64,000 nucleotides of DNA, from contig JANCIK010000002.1 of the NCBI GenBank assembly GCA_028532985.1, positions 3,968,001-4,032,000 of the forward strand, read 5' to 3'. Source of the DNA: Stropharia rugosoannulata. Its lineage: Eukaryota; Basidiomycota; Agaricomycetes; Agaricales; Strophariaceae. A program made the position numbers and the translations under genes. This document shows, in pieces, positions 26,338 to 37,018 of this stretch. The notes under the pieces were generated by a model that saw nothing but the letters and a program-made list of their open reading frames with translations, was not told where the DNA came from and searched no databases. Each line of letters starts with the position of its first letter. Position 1 is the first letter of the stretch.

Positions 26338-27323
26338 ACAAATGTGCCTCCGCCACGGCTTGGGTGGGGTGACAAGGTCCCCGCGATATAGATACGTATG
26401 TATACATACATAATCCCCACACTTGTACGTATTTCCCCGCACTCGGGTGTATTTCCCCACACCCACATCTCACATATGCTGATAGGTTTATAAAGCTTTT
26501 AGGTTCCCACCGTACGGGCGGTGCACACCACCCACCCCACCCCATCCCACCCGACACTGACTGCACCCCGCGACCTGCGACCTGCCCCCAGCGCACTGTC
26601 AGAACACTGTGCAGAGAACAGCGAACACTGGTTGGTTGGGCTTACTCTTACCTCTTACTGTGACGGTGGTGTTTAAATACTACGGTAACGTACTCCTACT
26701 CCTACTCGTACTCATATTCTACTGACAGACTCATTTTCTTTTCTGGCTGGTGCTAAGTTAGGTGGATGGTAATACCGTTTTCCTTCTCTGCCTCTCGCTG
26801 GCCTATCGAGCCAGCCCACTCTTGCTTGTCCAAGTTCCTCTCGGTTTCGCTCTCTTCCGGTTTAACTGCAAGTGCGCATTCCAATTCCAATTCCAATACC
26901 GATTTCAACCAAATAATACATACATGCCTGTCTACCCCCCACTTCCACTTCACTTCATTCCAGTTCCGCTTCCGCGCCCTTAGAGCTCTATCTCTATCTC
27001 TAGCTCTCGTCATCTCTCAGCACTCGCGCTGCACCTTCCTCCCGCCCGCTCGCCCGCCCACGGGCCGACGCACCTACCGACGTGGCGTGGCGTGGCGTGC
27101 GGACGCATACCAGGCCATCGCATCCACTACCAGGCATCGCATCCACTACCACCTGGCCCACAACCACTTCGGAGCACCCCCGAGGGACGTAGTGTCGCGC
27201 AACGCGATTCCTAGGTCACACAGTAAAGTACACTCGCGCACGATACGGAATACGCGACAAGAGGCACGAGCGCACTTCGACAAGCGCACCGCTGCACCGC
27301 TGCACGACCGCGAACTGCGGAGA

Positions 27324-27380
27324 AGGGAGGGAATGGGAGAATGGGAGAAGGGAGAAGGGAGAAGGGAGAAGGGGAAGGGA
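27324..27380 (+). repeat. GGGAGAA purine tract at the 3' end of the cyclin gene
   Basis: This purine-only tract repeats GGGAGAA or close variants and contains at least four runs of three or more G spaced by 3-4 bases. That is a canonical G-quadruplex pattern on the plus strand. It lies just past the stop codon of the cyclin gene, which is on the minus strand, so the transcript would carry the C/T-rich complement. Confidence 0.7.
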
Positions 27381-27384
27381 GAAG

Positions 27385-29160
27385 CTACGCAGGCAGGCCC
27401 GGGGTGAGTGCGACGAGCGTGCGCACGCGCGCGCGTAGGCGGGCGAGGGCGCTGTGTGGTGGTGGTGGTGGTGGTGGTGGTGCAGCGCGTGGAGGTGATA
27501 CTGCGACGCGGCCGCGGGGATGGGACGGTGTGGGCGCGGACGCAGACGCAGACGCGCGCCGTCTTGATCCTGGTGTCGCACGACTTGTACTAGAAGTACC
27601 ACCGCCACCGCCACCACCACCGCCACCCAATCCAGACAGTCCCGTCGGACTATCGAGCCTCGCAGGCCCGCTAGCCCCCCTCCGCCTAGCGTGCACGTGC
27701 GGGGGGTGATTATGACTCTTACTGCCGATGCGCCGTGCGAGGGCGCTCAGGCCCGAGTTGCGCGCTCTAGTAGGAACGCACCCGCGCGCGGGCGGGGTAG
27801 GCGGCGCTGTGAGGAGGTGCAAGACGCGCATACGGTCTTCGAGGTCGGACGGTGTGACGAGGTGCCGCTGTGTCCTTGTGGGCGTGGTATTGGGGTTCGT
27901 CGTCGTGGGCGTGGTCTCCGGATCCATCCTCGTAGGCACTATCTCGCGATGCGGATGCGCCGGACGAGGACGAGGGCGGTGAATATTCTGATTGGGATTG
28001 GGATGCGGCGCGCAGGAGGCGTTGCTGTGGCTGTGACGATGTGAAGAGGAGAAGAACGCGGTGTCCTCCCCGTCGACCGCGGATGCGGATAGCGGGCAAG
28101 GTAATCGCGAAGGCGGGCCGTCGAGCGGTGCAGGACCCGCAGCGACGAGGATGTCGTTCGACGCGGCGGTGTATGACGGAGGCGGCGGAGGCGGCGGAGC
28201 GGCGTACGCGGGTGGGTGGGTAAGGCTCGCGCAGTCATCTCCGGGCAGCGACTCTAGTGCTAATGCGCAGCCGTCTTCTATACGATCTATATCTCCATCA
28301 TCCCCGGGCCAGGCGTTGACGTTGGCGTCGGCGTCGATCTCTGAATCCTCCTCGCCCTGCCCGCCGTCGCACAGCCAGCTCTCATACGCGGCCCGTACCC
28401 GGGCGTACTCCGCCGCGTCTGGGAAGACGTCCCACGCTAGGGCGGCGCACAGCGCGCGCTCCACGCCTGCGAGCGCCCCGGGCGCGGCGAGGGCGGGGGA
28501 GAGGTGTGCTATACGCGCCCAGGCGCAGAGGTTGTGCTGTCCCTCCGCTGCTGCCTGAGTGCCTGTAGGGCCCAAACGCACCCCGGCGAGCTTCGCGCCG
28601 ACGATATACGCCGCACTCCACAGTCGCTCCGCGTCCGCCCCATACGCGACTGCGTGCGGCACCGCGCGCTTGTACCGCCCCAGCAGGACGAGCGCGAGCA
28701 GTGCGGTTGTCAGCTCTGGGTCTGTCTCCTCTTCTTCTTGTTTTTGTTCGTGTCGGTGGTGTTGTTGTTGTTCGGAACGGTGACTGGTAGTAGCACCAGC
28801 CGACGCATCTAGCATACGCAGGACGAGCGCTGGGAGGGCAGGCTGCCACGCGGACTGGGGCGCGGGCGGCGGGTAGCGCGCTGAGCCGAAGGTGGAGATG
28901 ACGCGGGACGAGATGAAAAACGCGAGACGGCTGCGGGCGTACATTCGGGGTGAAGGTGAGGCATGTGGATTGGAAAAGGCGGAGTCGGATCTAGGAGAGG
29001 GCAGGGAGGTCGGAGGAGCGGGAACGGGAGCGGGAACGGAAGTTAGTACGCATGTAGTCGTGCTCGGCCCGCTCGGGCTCGGGCTTGGGCGCGGGCGGCA
29101 CTTTGTCGTCCTGGCGGCTGCCGTAGCGCATGCTGGAGGAGCAGCGGGAGCGGAGTCCAT
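27385..29160 (-). CDS. Pho80/Pcl-type cyclin-like protein with low-complexity tails (591 aa)
   Basis: This is probably a cyclin that partners a Pho85-type kinase. The cyclin box lies at about residues 90-265: helices PALVLRMLDAS, ELTTALLALVLLGRYKRAV, RLWSAAYIVGAKLAG, LCAWARIAHLS and a final VERALCAALAWDVFP. Their order and spacing fit the Pho80/Pcl fold, where a Tyr/Phe-rich helix follows the L-LLGRYK helix. Both ends are low complexity: Pro/Ser/Thr-rich before the box and, after it, Asp/Glu patches, poly-Pro, poly-Gly and Arg/Ala-rich tracts. Coding GC is much higher than in neighbouring genes. I use the ATG at 29160; a possible splice acceptor just upstream (GTTGCAG near 29200) could add a 5' exon. 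The weak point is that the assignment rests on helix pattern, not on a strong motif. Confidence 0.68.
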   Translation of the reverse strand: MDSAPAAPPACATAAARTTKCRPRPSPSPSGPSTTTCVLTSVPAPVPAPPTSLPSPRSDSAFSNPHASPSPRMYARSRLAFFISSRVISTFGSARYPPPAPQSAWQPALPALVLRMLDASAGATTSHRSEQQQHHRHEQKQEEEETDPELTTALLALVLLGRYKRAVPHAVAYGADAERLWSAAYIVGAKLAGVRLGPTGTQAAAEGQHNLCAWARIAHLSPALAAPGALAGVERALCAALAWDVFPDAAEYARVRAAYESWLCDGGQGEEDSEIDADANVNAWPGDDGDIDRIEDGCALALESLPGDDCASLTHPPAYAAPPPPPPPSYTAASNDILVAAGPAPLDGPPSRLPCPLSASAVDGEDTAFFSSSHRHSHSNASCAPHPNPNQNIHRPRPRPAHPHREIVPTRMDPETTPTTTNPNTTPTRTQRHLVTPSDLEDRMRVLHLLTAPPTPPARGCVPTRARNSGLSALARRIGSKSHNHPPHVHARRRGASGPARLDSPTGLSGLGGGGGGGGGGTSSTSRATPGSRRRASASASAPTPSHPRGRVAVSPPRAAPPPPPPPPHSALARLRARVRTLVALTPGLPA

Positions 29161-30010
29161 GCGGGTCACGGTAGGTGCTAAGGCGGGCGAGGATGCCTGC
29201 AACGGAGACGAGGTTCTCCTTTCAAGGAGTTAGACATGGAAAAGGTATCAGAAGTAAGTGAGTTTCAGACATTGAGTAGGGACCCGAACAGCATCTAGTA
29301 CGTCTCACTCTGTCTATGGCTGTCTACTACACCTGGCCTCCTCCTCCCCCCGGACGTGGAGAAGCTGGATAAACCGCATGGTGGACCTGGGGTAACAAGC
29401 TCGCGCGTCCGTTCATATGCGGATAGGCGCGGTGCGGGGCTAACGGCGGTTGTACCCGCATATCTCTCCAGACGAGATCTAGGACCCGCACCATGGATCT
29501 TCGCATTGTCCCAGCAGCTCCACCAGCCAAGACTCAAACAGCCGTCATTTTTTATTCTTATTTTACGCCGCGACGACGTGTCCCTGGCCGCGCCTTTCGA
29601 GGACCTTGCCTATCTCGGCCATCGCCCCCGCCTTTTCCTGTACTTTCGTCGCCCGGGGCTCCCTTCCTACTGCCCTCCTATTTCCCCATCCCCAGGCGAT
29701 TCGTCGGGCATATCGCAGATGTGCGGGGGACAAGGTCCGATTTCACATGGCCCACGCCCATCAATATGCACCTCCGCCCAACCGCATGGTCCACCGATCG
29801 TACCCCGCCCGCGCCGGGGAGCTGTCCTCTGCTGTCCTCGTCCTCTACTGTTGCAGTTTGTTGCGCTATATGCCGTCGCATGTAGGATTACACGGCGCTG
29901 TATCCTACAGAGTGCTCAGTTGCAAGGTGGAAAATACGCAGGTAGGTGCAGCCATACGGCCCATACCCGAGGTGTGCAGCGCGGCGCGGCCGAACGCTTG
30001 GAAGTATGGA

Positions 30011-30104
30011 GTCACTTTTGTGACAGCCAAGCCGTTCGGCAAAAGTAAAACCGCATGTTTGGTGACTAATTATATCCTTTGTTTGTCCTTTCGGTCGGTG
30101 ACTC
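30011..30104 (+). repeat. ~94-bp dispersed repeat, copy 1
   Basis: It begins GTCACTTTTGTGACAGCC and ends CGGTCGGTGACTC. A second copy in reverse orientation lies at 31259-31352. The two match along their whole length with a few substitutions and one poly-A/T length change. The unit has GTCAC at one end and GTGAC at the other, as a small inverted-repeat element would. Confidence 0.8.
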
Positions 30105-31258
30105 TGCCGAGCCCTCCGGCCGGAAAGGGTTTTGTCATCATGACAGAAATAGGCGCCCAAAGAGCACCCCGCGAGAGATAGTCTTGTCTTGTTTCCGCAT
30201 TATCTAGACTACTATATATGTACTAACTGCAGATTCAGACTTCACAGTTGTGAGGATTGGTGGACAACATTCAGCAAGATAAATGATGTGGCTGTTCTAG
30301 CTGCTATTCCGACATGATTAATCATACAACTGCATGCATGCATCATTGGATGAATGCAAATGTACAAGTACGTGCCGGTTCTGTCTTTATTACATGTACT
30401 GCAGCATGTTTTAATATCTGCAAGAGAACGACATGATCATACACATATGTTTTATTTCCATTTATATGATTCGCGTGTCCTCTTCTCTCCTCTCAGTTAC
30501 TTTTCCACGGCGCCGGCAACATTCTGTGGAACTTGCTAATCACCTACTCAGTGACTTCCGCGCCAGAGGGCCTATCCGTCTCCGTGACTGCTGCGTGCAG
30601 ATCACCTGGCGTTGTCAGTGCGTCTTTTCCACTCAGCAACATTCCAGAGTTGTTAAGTGAGACACTCGGCGGTTTTTTCACCGTCGCTGGAGGGATAGAT
30701 GACCTACCGCCATCTCCTCCCCTTAGTGTAGTCGTGCCCACTGAGCTCTGCAGTTTATTTTATTTTACCACACACGCACCTTCCATCCCTTTTCCACTGG
30801 GTTTGTTGAACTTGTGCAATTTATTTATATTTCGAATAGCATTGTTTCTTACAGTACCGTATGGGTAGTTTATGCGCGCTCTGTCCCCATCACGCCTAAT
30901 CCACTTTGCGTGATCTCCGTTGACTCGAGATCTCAAATCAGCGCCTTTGGCAGCACGCCCTCGTGCTGCTTCCTGTCCTCGAGGTTCAACTGCTTGGCTA
31001 AGACAGTAGTGGGATTAGATTCCTTTGCCCAAACGTTATTCCGGCTATGCTCAACTAATATTTTTGTAGATGTTAAACACTATATAAACGGAACAGAACT
31101 GCCTGAACTAAGCCACAATGTGTTTTCAGTTGTTAAATTGACCGTACTACTCTGTAAAAGTGATACTATACACTTATTTCGGCCATACCAACTGTCATCG
31201 AGCACGCGCACGCCTTGGGCGCGCGTACGGCTGACAGTGTGCCACCCAACCGGAACCC

Positions 31259-31352
31259 GGAGTCACCGACCGAAAAGACAAACAAAAGATATATTTACTC
31301 ACCGAACATATGGTTTTTTTTTTTTGCCGAACGGCTTGGCTGTCACAAAAGT
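31259..31352 (-). repeat. ~94-bp dispersed repeat, copy 2 (inverted)
   Basis: This is the reverse complement of the repeat at 30011-30104. It differs mainly by a run of about twelve A/T bases where the other copy has AAAAGTAAAACC. The pair could be the ends of one 1.34-kb element or two separate insertions. Confidence 0.8.
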
Positions 31353-31933
31353 GAGCAGGCCCTTGCAATGCACATATTGGAAGAGATCCGCCTGCCTTGT
31401 CCCGCCCGCGCCCCCGGGGCTGTACGTTCTGCCGCCCCGCACAAGAGCTCCCCGCATCCGCACAAAATTACCCGCGCAACATCCATCTTTGCATGTTCTG
31501 AAATGTACGCACTCCGTCCGGAACTTCTGGAACGCTCTACACACTGGTACGTTCAAGAATGCACTTTATGCGCGCTACAGCCTTTCTACATAGAGCGAGC
31601 CTGAGGGGCCACCCCCAGCGTTGCTAATTTTATTTTCACACGTAAATTTCAATTTTTTGCGCCCAGACCGGTACCCCTGTTACTGCCCGCAACGTCGGGA
31701 CCCTCCCCACATCATTAGTCGTACTTAGGTACAATTGTAATGCAATGTAGAATGAACACGTATATTTGACCTAGAGCACGGACGGGCGAGCACCCCGCGC
31801 GCACCTAACCGCGCTTCGTAACGCCACTCAGCACGGTTCTTGCAGTAGGCGATCTGGGGACTTCTGGGGATCGAGCTCGCAGGCAATAGCACAATACGAA
31901 TTGTTTGGGCCGGTATTTGTTGTTTGGTCCGGC

Positions 31934-32047
31934 GTGGGGCGTGGACAGGTACCCGTGCATTCGCGTGCATCATCGCGACAAATTTCGATTATTGGTCGAT
32001 TGCCATTTGCCAATTACCAATTGGCAATAGCCAGCGAGGGGGTGGGG
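31934..32047. promoter_or_regulatory. Two GTGGGG motifs, possible carbon-repressor sites
   Basis: GTGGGG occurs at 31934-31939 and at 32042-32047 in the promoter of the hexose transporter. The motif fits SYGGRG, the consensus of fungal CreA/Mig1 glucose repressors, which suits a sugar carrier. The match is short and its function is inferred. Confidence 0.35.
32007..32027. promoter_or_regulatory. CCAAT-box palindrome upstream of the hexose transporter
   Basis: A perfect inverted repeat: TTGCCAATT, a 3-base spacer ACC, then AATTGGCAA. Each arm holds a CCAAT box, and another ATTGG lies at about 31991. CCAAT boxes bind the HAP/NF-Y complex in fungi. It sits about 90 bp upstream of the TATA box. 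Confidence 0.5.
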
Positions 32048-32094
32048 TCGCCACGCCACGCCATGATTTATTTTTCTCTGTTACCTGCGGCCGG

Positions 32095-32102
32095 TATAAA
32101 AG
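32095..32102 (+). promoter_or_regulatory. TATA box of the hexose transporter
   Basis: TATAAAAG in a GC-rich setting (CCGGTATAAAAGCCCC), 149 bp before the start codon, followed by a long C/T-rich leader that is typical of strongly expressed fungal genes. Confidence 0.7.
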
Positions 32103-32250
32103 CCCCCCGCGGTTCGCCTTGTCTCCTCACCCCCCACACCCCGTCTTTTTCCTGCGGTTGTCTGAGGCGTCTTTTGTTCATCCCCTTCGTATTCGCTTTT
32201 ATACGACAACTACCCCATCCCCTTACCCCTTATCCTACTCTTATAACAAC

Positions 32251-34101
32251 ATGGGTGGCGGACCAGGAGGCTCCGGCGCTGGAGTCGATTCCAAATCAAC
32301 GCTATGGACAATCGTTATGTCCGCTTTTGCTGGTTCGTCTTCTCTTCCTCTTTTTCCTCTCTCGCCTTTACTGAATTTTTTCTGTAGCCTTTGGTGGTAT
32401 CCTCTTCGGGTACGACACGGGCACGATCGGTGGTATCATCGCCATGGAGGACTGGCTGAAGACATTCGGCAAGTTCGATGAATCGCTCGGTCACTACCTC
32501 CCCACGAAGGACAAGTCCCTCGTCGTCTCTATCCTCTCTCTCGGTACTTTCGTTGGCGCCCTCTGTGCATTCCCCCTCGGTGACCGCCTTGGTCGCAAGT
32601 ACGGTATCGTCGCGGGCTGCATGGTCTTCTTCCTCGGTATTGGACTTCAACTGGACACCACATGGGCTACCTTCGTTGTTGGCCGTGTCGTCGCTGGTCT
32701 TGGTGTTGGTATCATCTCGTGTCTTGTTCCCATGTACCAGTCAGAGGTAAGCTTTATTTTTCTTATTTTTTTTAAACAGCCGCTGATTAAATTTGTCTAG
32801 TGCGCACCTAAATCTATCCGTGGTACCATTGTCGGTCTGTACCAATTCGCAAGTACGTCTTCTTTATTTATTTTATTTTTTGTCATGAGCTAATCGTCTT
32901 TGCTTTAGTCACCATTGGCGCTTTGCTCGCTGCCATCGCGCTGAACGCGACCAAGGACGAGCAGAGCCACTCCGCGTGGCGCACGCCCATCGCTGTGCAG
33001 TTCGCCTGGGGCGCCATCCTCGGCGGCGGCATGCTCATGCTCCCCGAATCCCCCCGCTACCTGCTTCTCAAGGGCAAAGAGGCCGCTGCGCGCGTTGCCC
33101 TCGGCCGTCTTCTCCAGCTCCCCAAGGACGCACCCGAAGTCGAGGAAGAGTGTCTCTCCATCTCTGCTGCGCTCAAGCTCGAACAGGAGGTCGGCTCCGG
33201 CTCGTACCTCGACTGCTTCACGAACAACGAGAACAGGCACGGATTCCGTACATGGACCGGTATCCTCCTCCAGGCCGCGCAGCAGCTCACGGGTATCAAC
33301 TTCATCTTCTACTACGGCACCACCTTCTTCAAGCAGGCCGGAATCAGCAACCCTTTCATCATCACTATCATCTGCGATGTTGTTAACAGCGTGGTCACCA
33401 TCTCTTCCCTGCCGTTCATCGACAAGGGCGGTCGTCGTCGTCTCCTCCTCATTGGTGCGGCTGGCATGTGTTTCTGCGAGTACATCGTCGCTATTGTCGG
33501 TGTCACTGCGGGCAACATCCAGGCGGACGGAACTGTCAACCTCGCGGCTCAGCGCGTGCTCATCGCCTTTGTGTGTATCTACATCGCGTTCTTCGCCATG
33601 TCCTGGGGCCCCGTCGCCTGGGTCGTCACTGCTGAAGTCTTCGTACGTTCTCTCTATCTTGTTCTCGTATTCACAAACTGATTCCCTCTTCAGCCCCTCT
33701 CCATCCGTGGCCGCGGCATGTCCCTCTCCGTCGCCTCGAACTGGCTATGGAACTTCGGCATCGGCTACGCCACGCCCTACCTCGTCAACCCGACCACCTA
33801 CGGCATCAACGGCGAGAAAGCCGCCAACCTCGGCGTCAAGGTGTTCTTCATCTGGGGCTCGACGTGCGCGGGATGTTTCCTGTTCACTTACTTCTTCGTG
33901 CCCGAGACGCGCTCGCTCTCGCTGGAGCAGATCGACCAGCTGTACCGCGAGAGCCCGATTGTGGGCAGTGTGAGCTACAGGAAGCGGATACTTGCGGAGC
34001 AGGCCGAGGCGGAGGCTGCGAGCGTTTCGGATACGGGCTTTGGCGCGGAGAAGGCGCATGGTGGGGAGGTGGTGCATCTGGATAATGAGAAGGCGGTCTG
34101 A
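32251..34101 (+). CDS. MFS hexose transporter, intron-poor paralogue (544 aa)
   Basis: This is a plasma-membrane monosaccharide transporter. Exons 32251-32332, 32388-32746, 32801-32852, 32909-33642 and 33694-34101 join in phase to 544 aa. Signatures: FGYDTGTIGG, GDRLGRKYG, VGRVVAGLGVG, VPMYQSE, PESPRYLL, QQLTGINFIFYYGT, KGGRRRLLLIGA and PETRSLSLEQID. The acidic C-terminal tail (EAEAASVSDTG) is cytosolic. The coding sequence is GC-rich with a strong C bias at third positions, as in highly expressed fungal genes, whereas the paralogue at 18870-21433 lacks that bias. The promoter carries a TATA box, a CCAAT palindrome and GTGGGG motifs, so carbon-source control is likely. The start codon follows the sequence ACAAC and a pyrimidine-rich leader. 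Confidence 0.95.
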
Positions 34102-37018
34102 TTCCTTTTCATCCCTCGTTCCATTTCACTCTGGGCTCACTCACTCACTCACGATTGTGTATGTGTATCTACTTCACTTGGAAAATTAATCACGGCTTCG
34201 GGCTGCTGCTATATCTCATTTTGTTTGTTATCCATGTACCAACCCCGCATATGTACATACTACGATGTCAGTCGACGACAATGATATTTAATGACCTTTT
34301 TATCTTCTATGTCGACCTGTTGCAATAAGTGACCTGAATTACAAAACTGCGCGAACTTTGGTCAATTGAAAGCGTGCCACAAAAGAACGCCTGGATGATG
34401 CACTGTGTATGTACGAGTCACGCGCTTTCGGGATTTCGGTCGTATCTTGCATATGTACTTCTGCTTGGACGGTCTGACAGCCGCCAGTCGGGGTTCCAGT
34501 AATGTGTTTCACTTTCCAGGCGAAAAGACAAGTGTAATGGACTTGCTTATCTTTCGCCATTTGGCTGCCTGGATGCTCGGTTGGGTGTAAGTACGTTATC
34601 TTGGACCCAAGTTGCTCCTTCTCACGTACTCGCGAGTCGCCTGAGCCTGCCTGTCTTATCGTGTCTGCTTCCTTTTATCTGTGTATCAGGTCTGACTTGC
34701 GTACTTAGAACACATTGCACGGTCTGCCTGCGGGTATAGTACGTGCGGCGCACAACCCATGGCAAGGGCTAACTCCAGGGGCCGGTACGGCTCCTACGCA
34801 TACTAAACTACTACTAAGGGACTGCTCTTCCCATACTTATCCTCCAGTGATAACCGGACCCTTCGTTAAAATTACACAGTAATGCACTACGGAGGAAAAG
34901 CCAGCAGTCACTGTATCCTCAGCACTCGGACGGATAAGGCAAATCTATCATTGAACCATACATGATACAGACTCTAAATAATGTAATAAACGCGGTTATG
35001 TTGTTTTTTAAGGCAAACGAAAATAATTTCCTGTCACAGTGTGTTGTACAAACCATGCCACAAAATGTGTCGGGCGCGTACAACGCGAATTTCTCGCCGG
35101 TTTTGGATCGCTCGCTGTTGTAATGCTTTACAGGCTTATTGCATCAGTAAATTGTTCAAAATCTGGTTTTACGTTGTAGCTCAGACAGTGGAGCTAGCAG
35201 GGCTATGTATACATGTATGGACCGATGGAATATTACAGGTCTGGATTCAATAGAAGAAGGTTTGGCATAAGCAATATACCTGATCTTTGATTTCGTTGAG
35301 TAATGAGAGTAACGTCTGCTGTCCATAAGCTTAGGATTTAGTCTCAACACCACGTACAATCGCATTAGTGTATATGACTGGCCTACATTTATGCTCTAGA
35401 TGTAAGTATTTTAGCTCTTCTGCAACCCACTGATAGCCGCCTGTTGAAGCAACAGGTTGTGGTATAGCGTGGCATGGCCGGTTTTACTTCTACATTCTCA
35501 GCAAAAATATTGTAGCTGGTTATACTGCACTGACAACTATCTGTTCGAAGAAAACAATATTATATGATATTACATGGATGGTATGTATATATAATCTCAG
35601 CCTCGAGTTGGTTGGCTGTTATATCCTACTAGTTTGTAAGCGCAGGATTGTACTTAGTAGGCGCAGTGGTACTTGGTTGTGATATACCCGGCACGACGGA
35701 TCAAGTTGATCAGCATTTAATCAGCGTGTTGGAAATAAAATTAAGATCAGTACAATAGGCTAAAAACAGTAAAGACGCAAACAATGGACTTTGTAGGTGC
35801 TGATCAATTCTTTTTCCGGGTGTGAAGATTCAGTGCTAGTACTAAATATCGGATGATGCATTCCAAACAATCGACAAAAAACAGACAAATGTAAATATCT
35901 ACAACGGAATGCCACCACCATTTCCCTCAAGTTCCCCTAACGATTTCTTCGATTAAGGATTCCGAACAAAAGTTAGTATTTACTACAAGAAGCTATCCCA
36001 ATGAACTCACCAGAGAGCGCGGACTAAGCCCCGGCATCGATTAACGACGGTCGTGCCTCGCCAGGTACTCCCCGCCGCGTCCATGCAGCTCCTCTGGAAA
36101 GAGGGCGCCTCGGTCGGCCTGCTTGAACGATGGTGCTGATAGACGTGTATACCGCCGATGTATTTGCCGCGTCTACCACTTTTGAAGACACGGGCCGTCC
36201 AATGCCTGTGGTGGTTATGGTATGGATGGCTGCTCCTTCCGAGTTAGAAATGCGCCGGGAAGTTCATACTACTCAGTGAAACGCACGTTATGATAACGAA
36301 TCCCCGGGTAATCTTGATTTCTCCCATGATCCTTAGAGCGCGCATCGAATTCTTCATAAGCTGCTTGAGATCTTCTTTATTGCCTTCAATTTGGTTATAG
36401 TATCCTTTCAGTATATAGATTTTGAACATAGTAGTAGTGAGGATAACGAAGTAGAGAGGACTTGGAGGCAGCAGAGAAAGATGATGCGACGAAGTAGAGA
36501 GGAGGACGGAGGACGGCAAGATGCAAAGGTTTGGAGGAAGTGACCGTGAGTGATGGTGCGCAATAAGATAAGTAAGGTAAGCAAGCGCTCACATAATTTC
36601 GATAATTTCGACATATTCCTTGAATTCATTTGCTCAAGACGTGCGGCACGATACTGTTCCATAATACAATGCCAACGAGGTAGTATTACACAAGAAAAGA
36701 GACTGCGAAGGGGAAATACGAAGATATATTAAGAAGCAGATATCGTTCAATAGCGTTACAAGAGTGGGGATTTCATGCCGGGACTGTCAATTTCGCCTGT
36801 TCAACTGCAGCAAAGACCAAACAGGAATAAAGATTGGGTCTGGAATCTGGATAAGTAGTCACACTACAGGCGGAAGTGATGTACAAAGGAAGTCGGAACG
36901 ACGATTACTTTCAATGGGCTGCGCACTACATCATAGAGACAAAGATGCGCGTGATGATTAACGGATATTGTAGGCTGCACCAGGCTACACACCTATCGGC
37001 GCCTGGCATGGTACAAGT
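34102..37018. other. Intergenic, about 2.9 kb
   Basis: No gene is supported. At 36040-36660 the minus strand has a few open stretches, one His/Arg-rich (HPYHNHHRHWTARVF near 36200) and another with MNSRNMSKLSKLCERL near 36640. They do not join in phase and show no domain. Confidence 0.4.

Larger units (their letters stand above)
21434..27384. other. Gene-free stretch of about 6 kb
   Basis: I see no supported gene. The first ~400 bp are the promoter side of the hexose transporter and hold GC-rich motifs near 21640-21655 (CCCCGCCC and GCGGGG), which could be carbon-repression sites. From about 22.9 kb onward the sequence is rich in short alternating tracts such as ACATACATAC and GTATGTATG, and from 24 kb it becomes GC-rich with homopolymeric and microsatellite patches. 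Open frames here are long only because of the base composition; they lack domains and splice-supported neighbours. A long non-coding transcript is possible, but I cannot show one. Confidence 0.5.
29161..31931. other. Intergenic region with two inverted dispersed repeats
   Basis: This lies between two divergent genes, the cyclin (minus) and the second hexose transporter (plus). Apart from the repeat pair at 30011 and 31259, no exon or RNA gene is supported. Confidence 0.5.

Noticed and set aside
21434..27384. tRNA or other small RNA genes, searched by eye for B-box-like GGTTCGA motifs
   Set aside because: The few matches, such as the one near 22660, lack a partner A box and an acceptor stem.
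36040..36660. Minus-strand open pieces, one His-rich (HPYHNHHRHW), that looked like exons of a gene
   Set aside because: The pieces do not join in phase at GT-AG sites, and no known domain appears.
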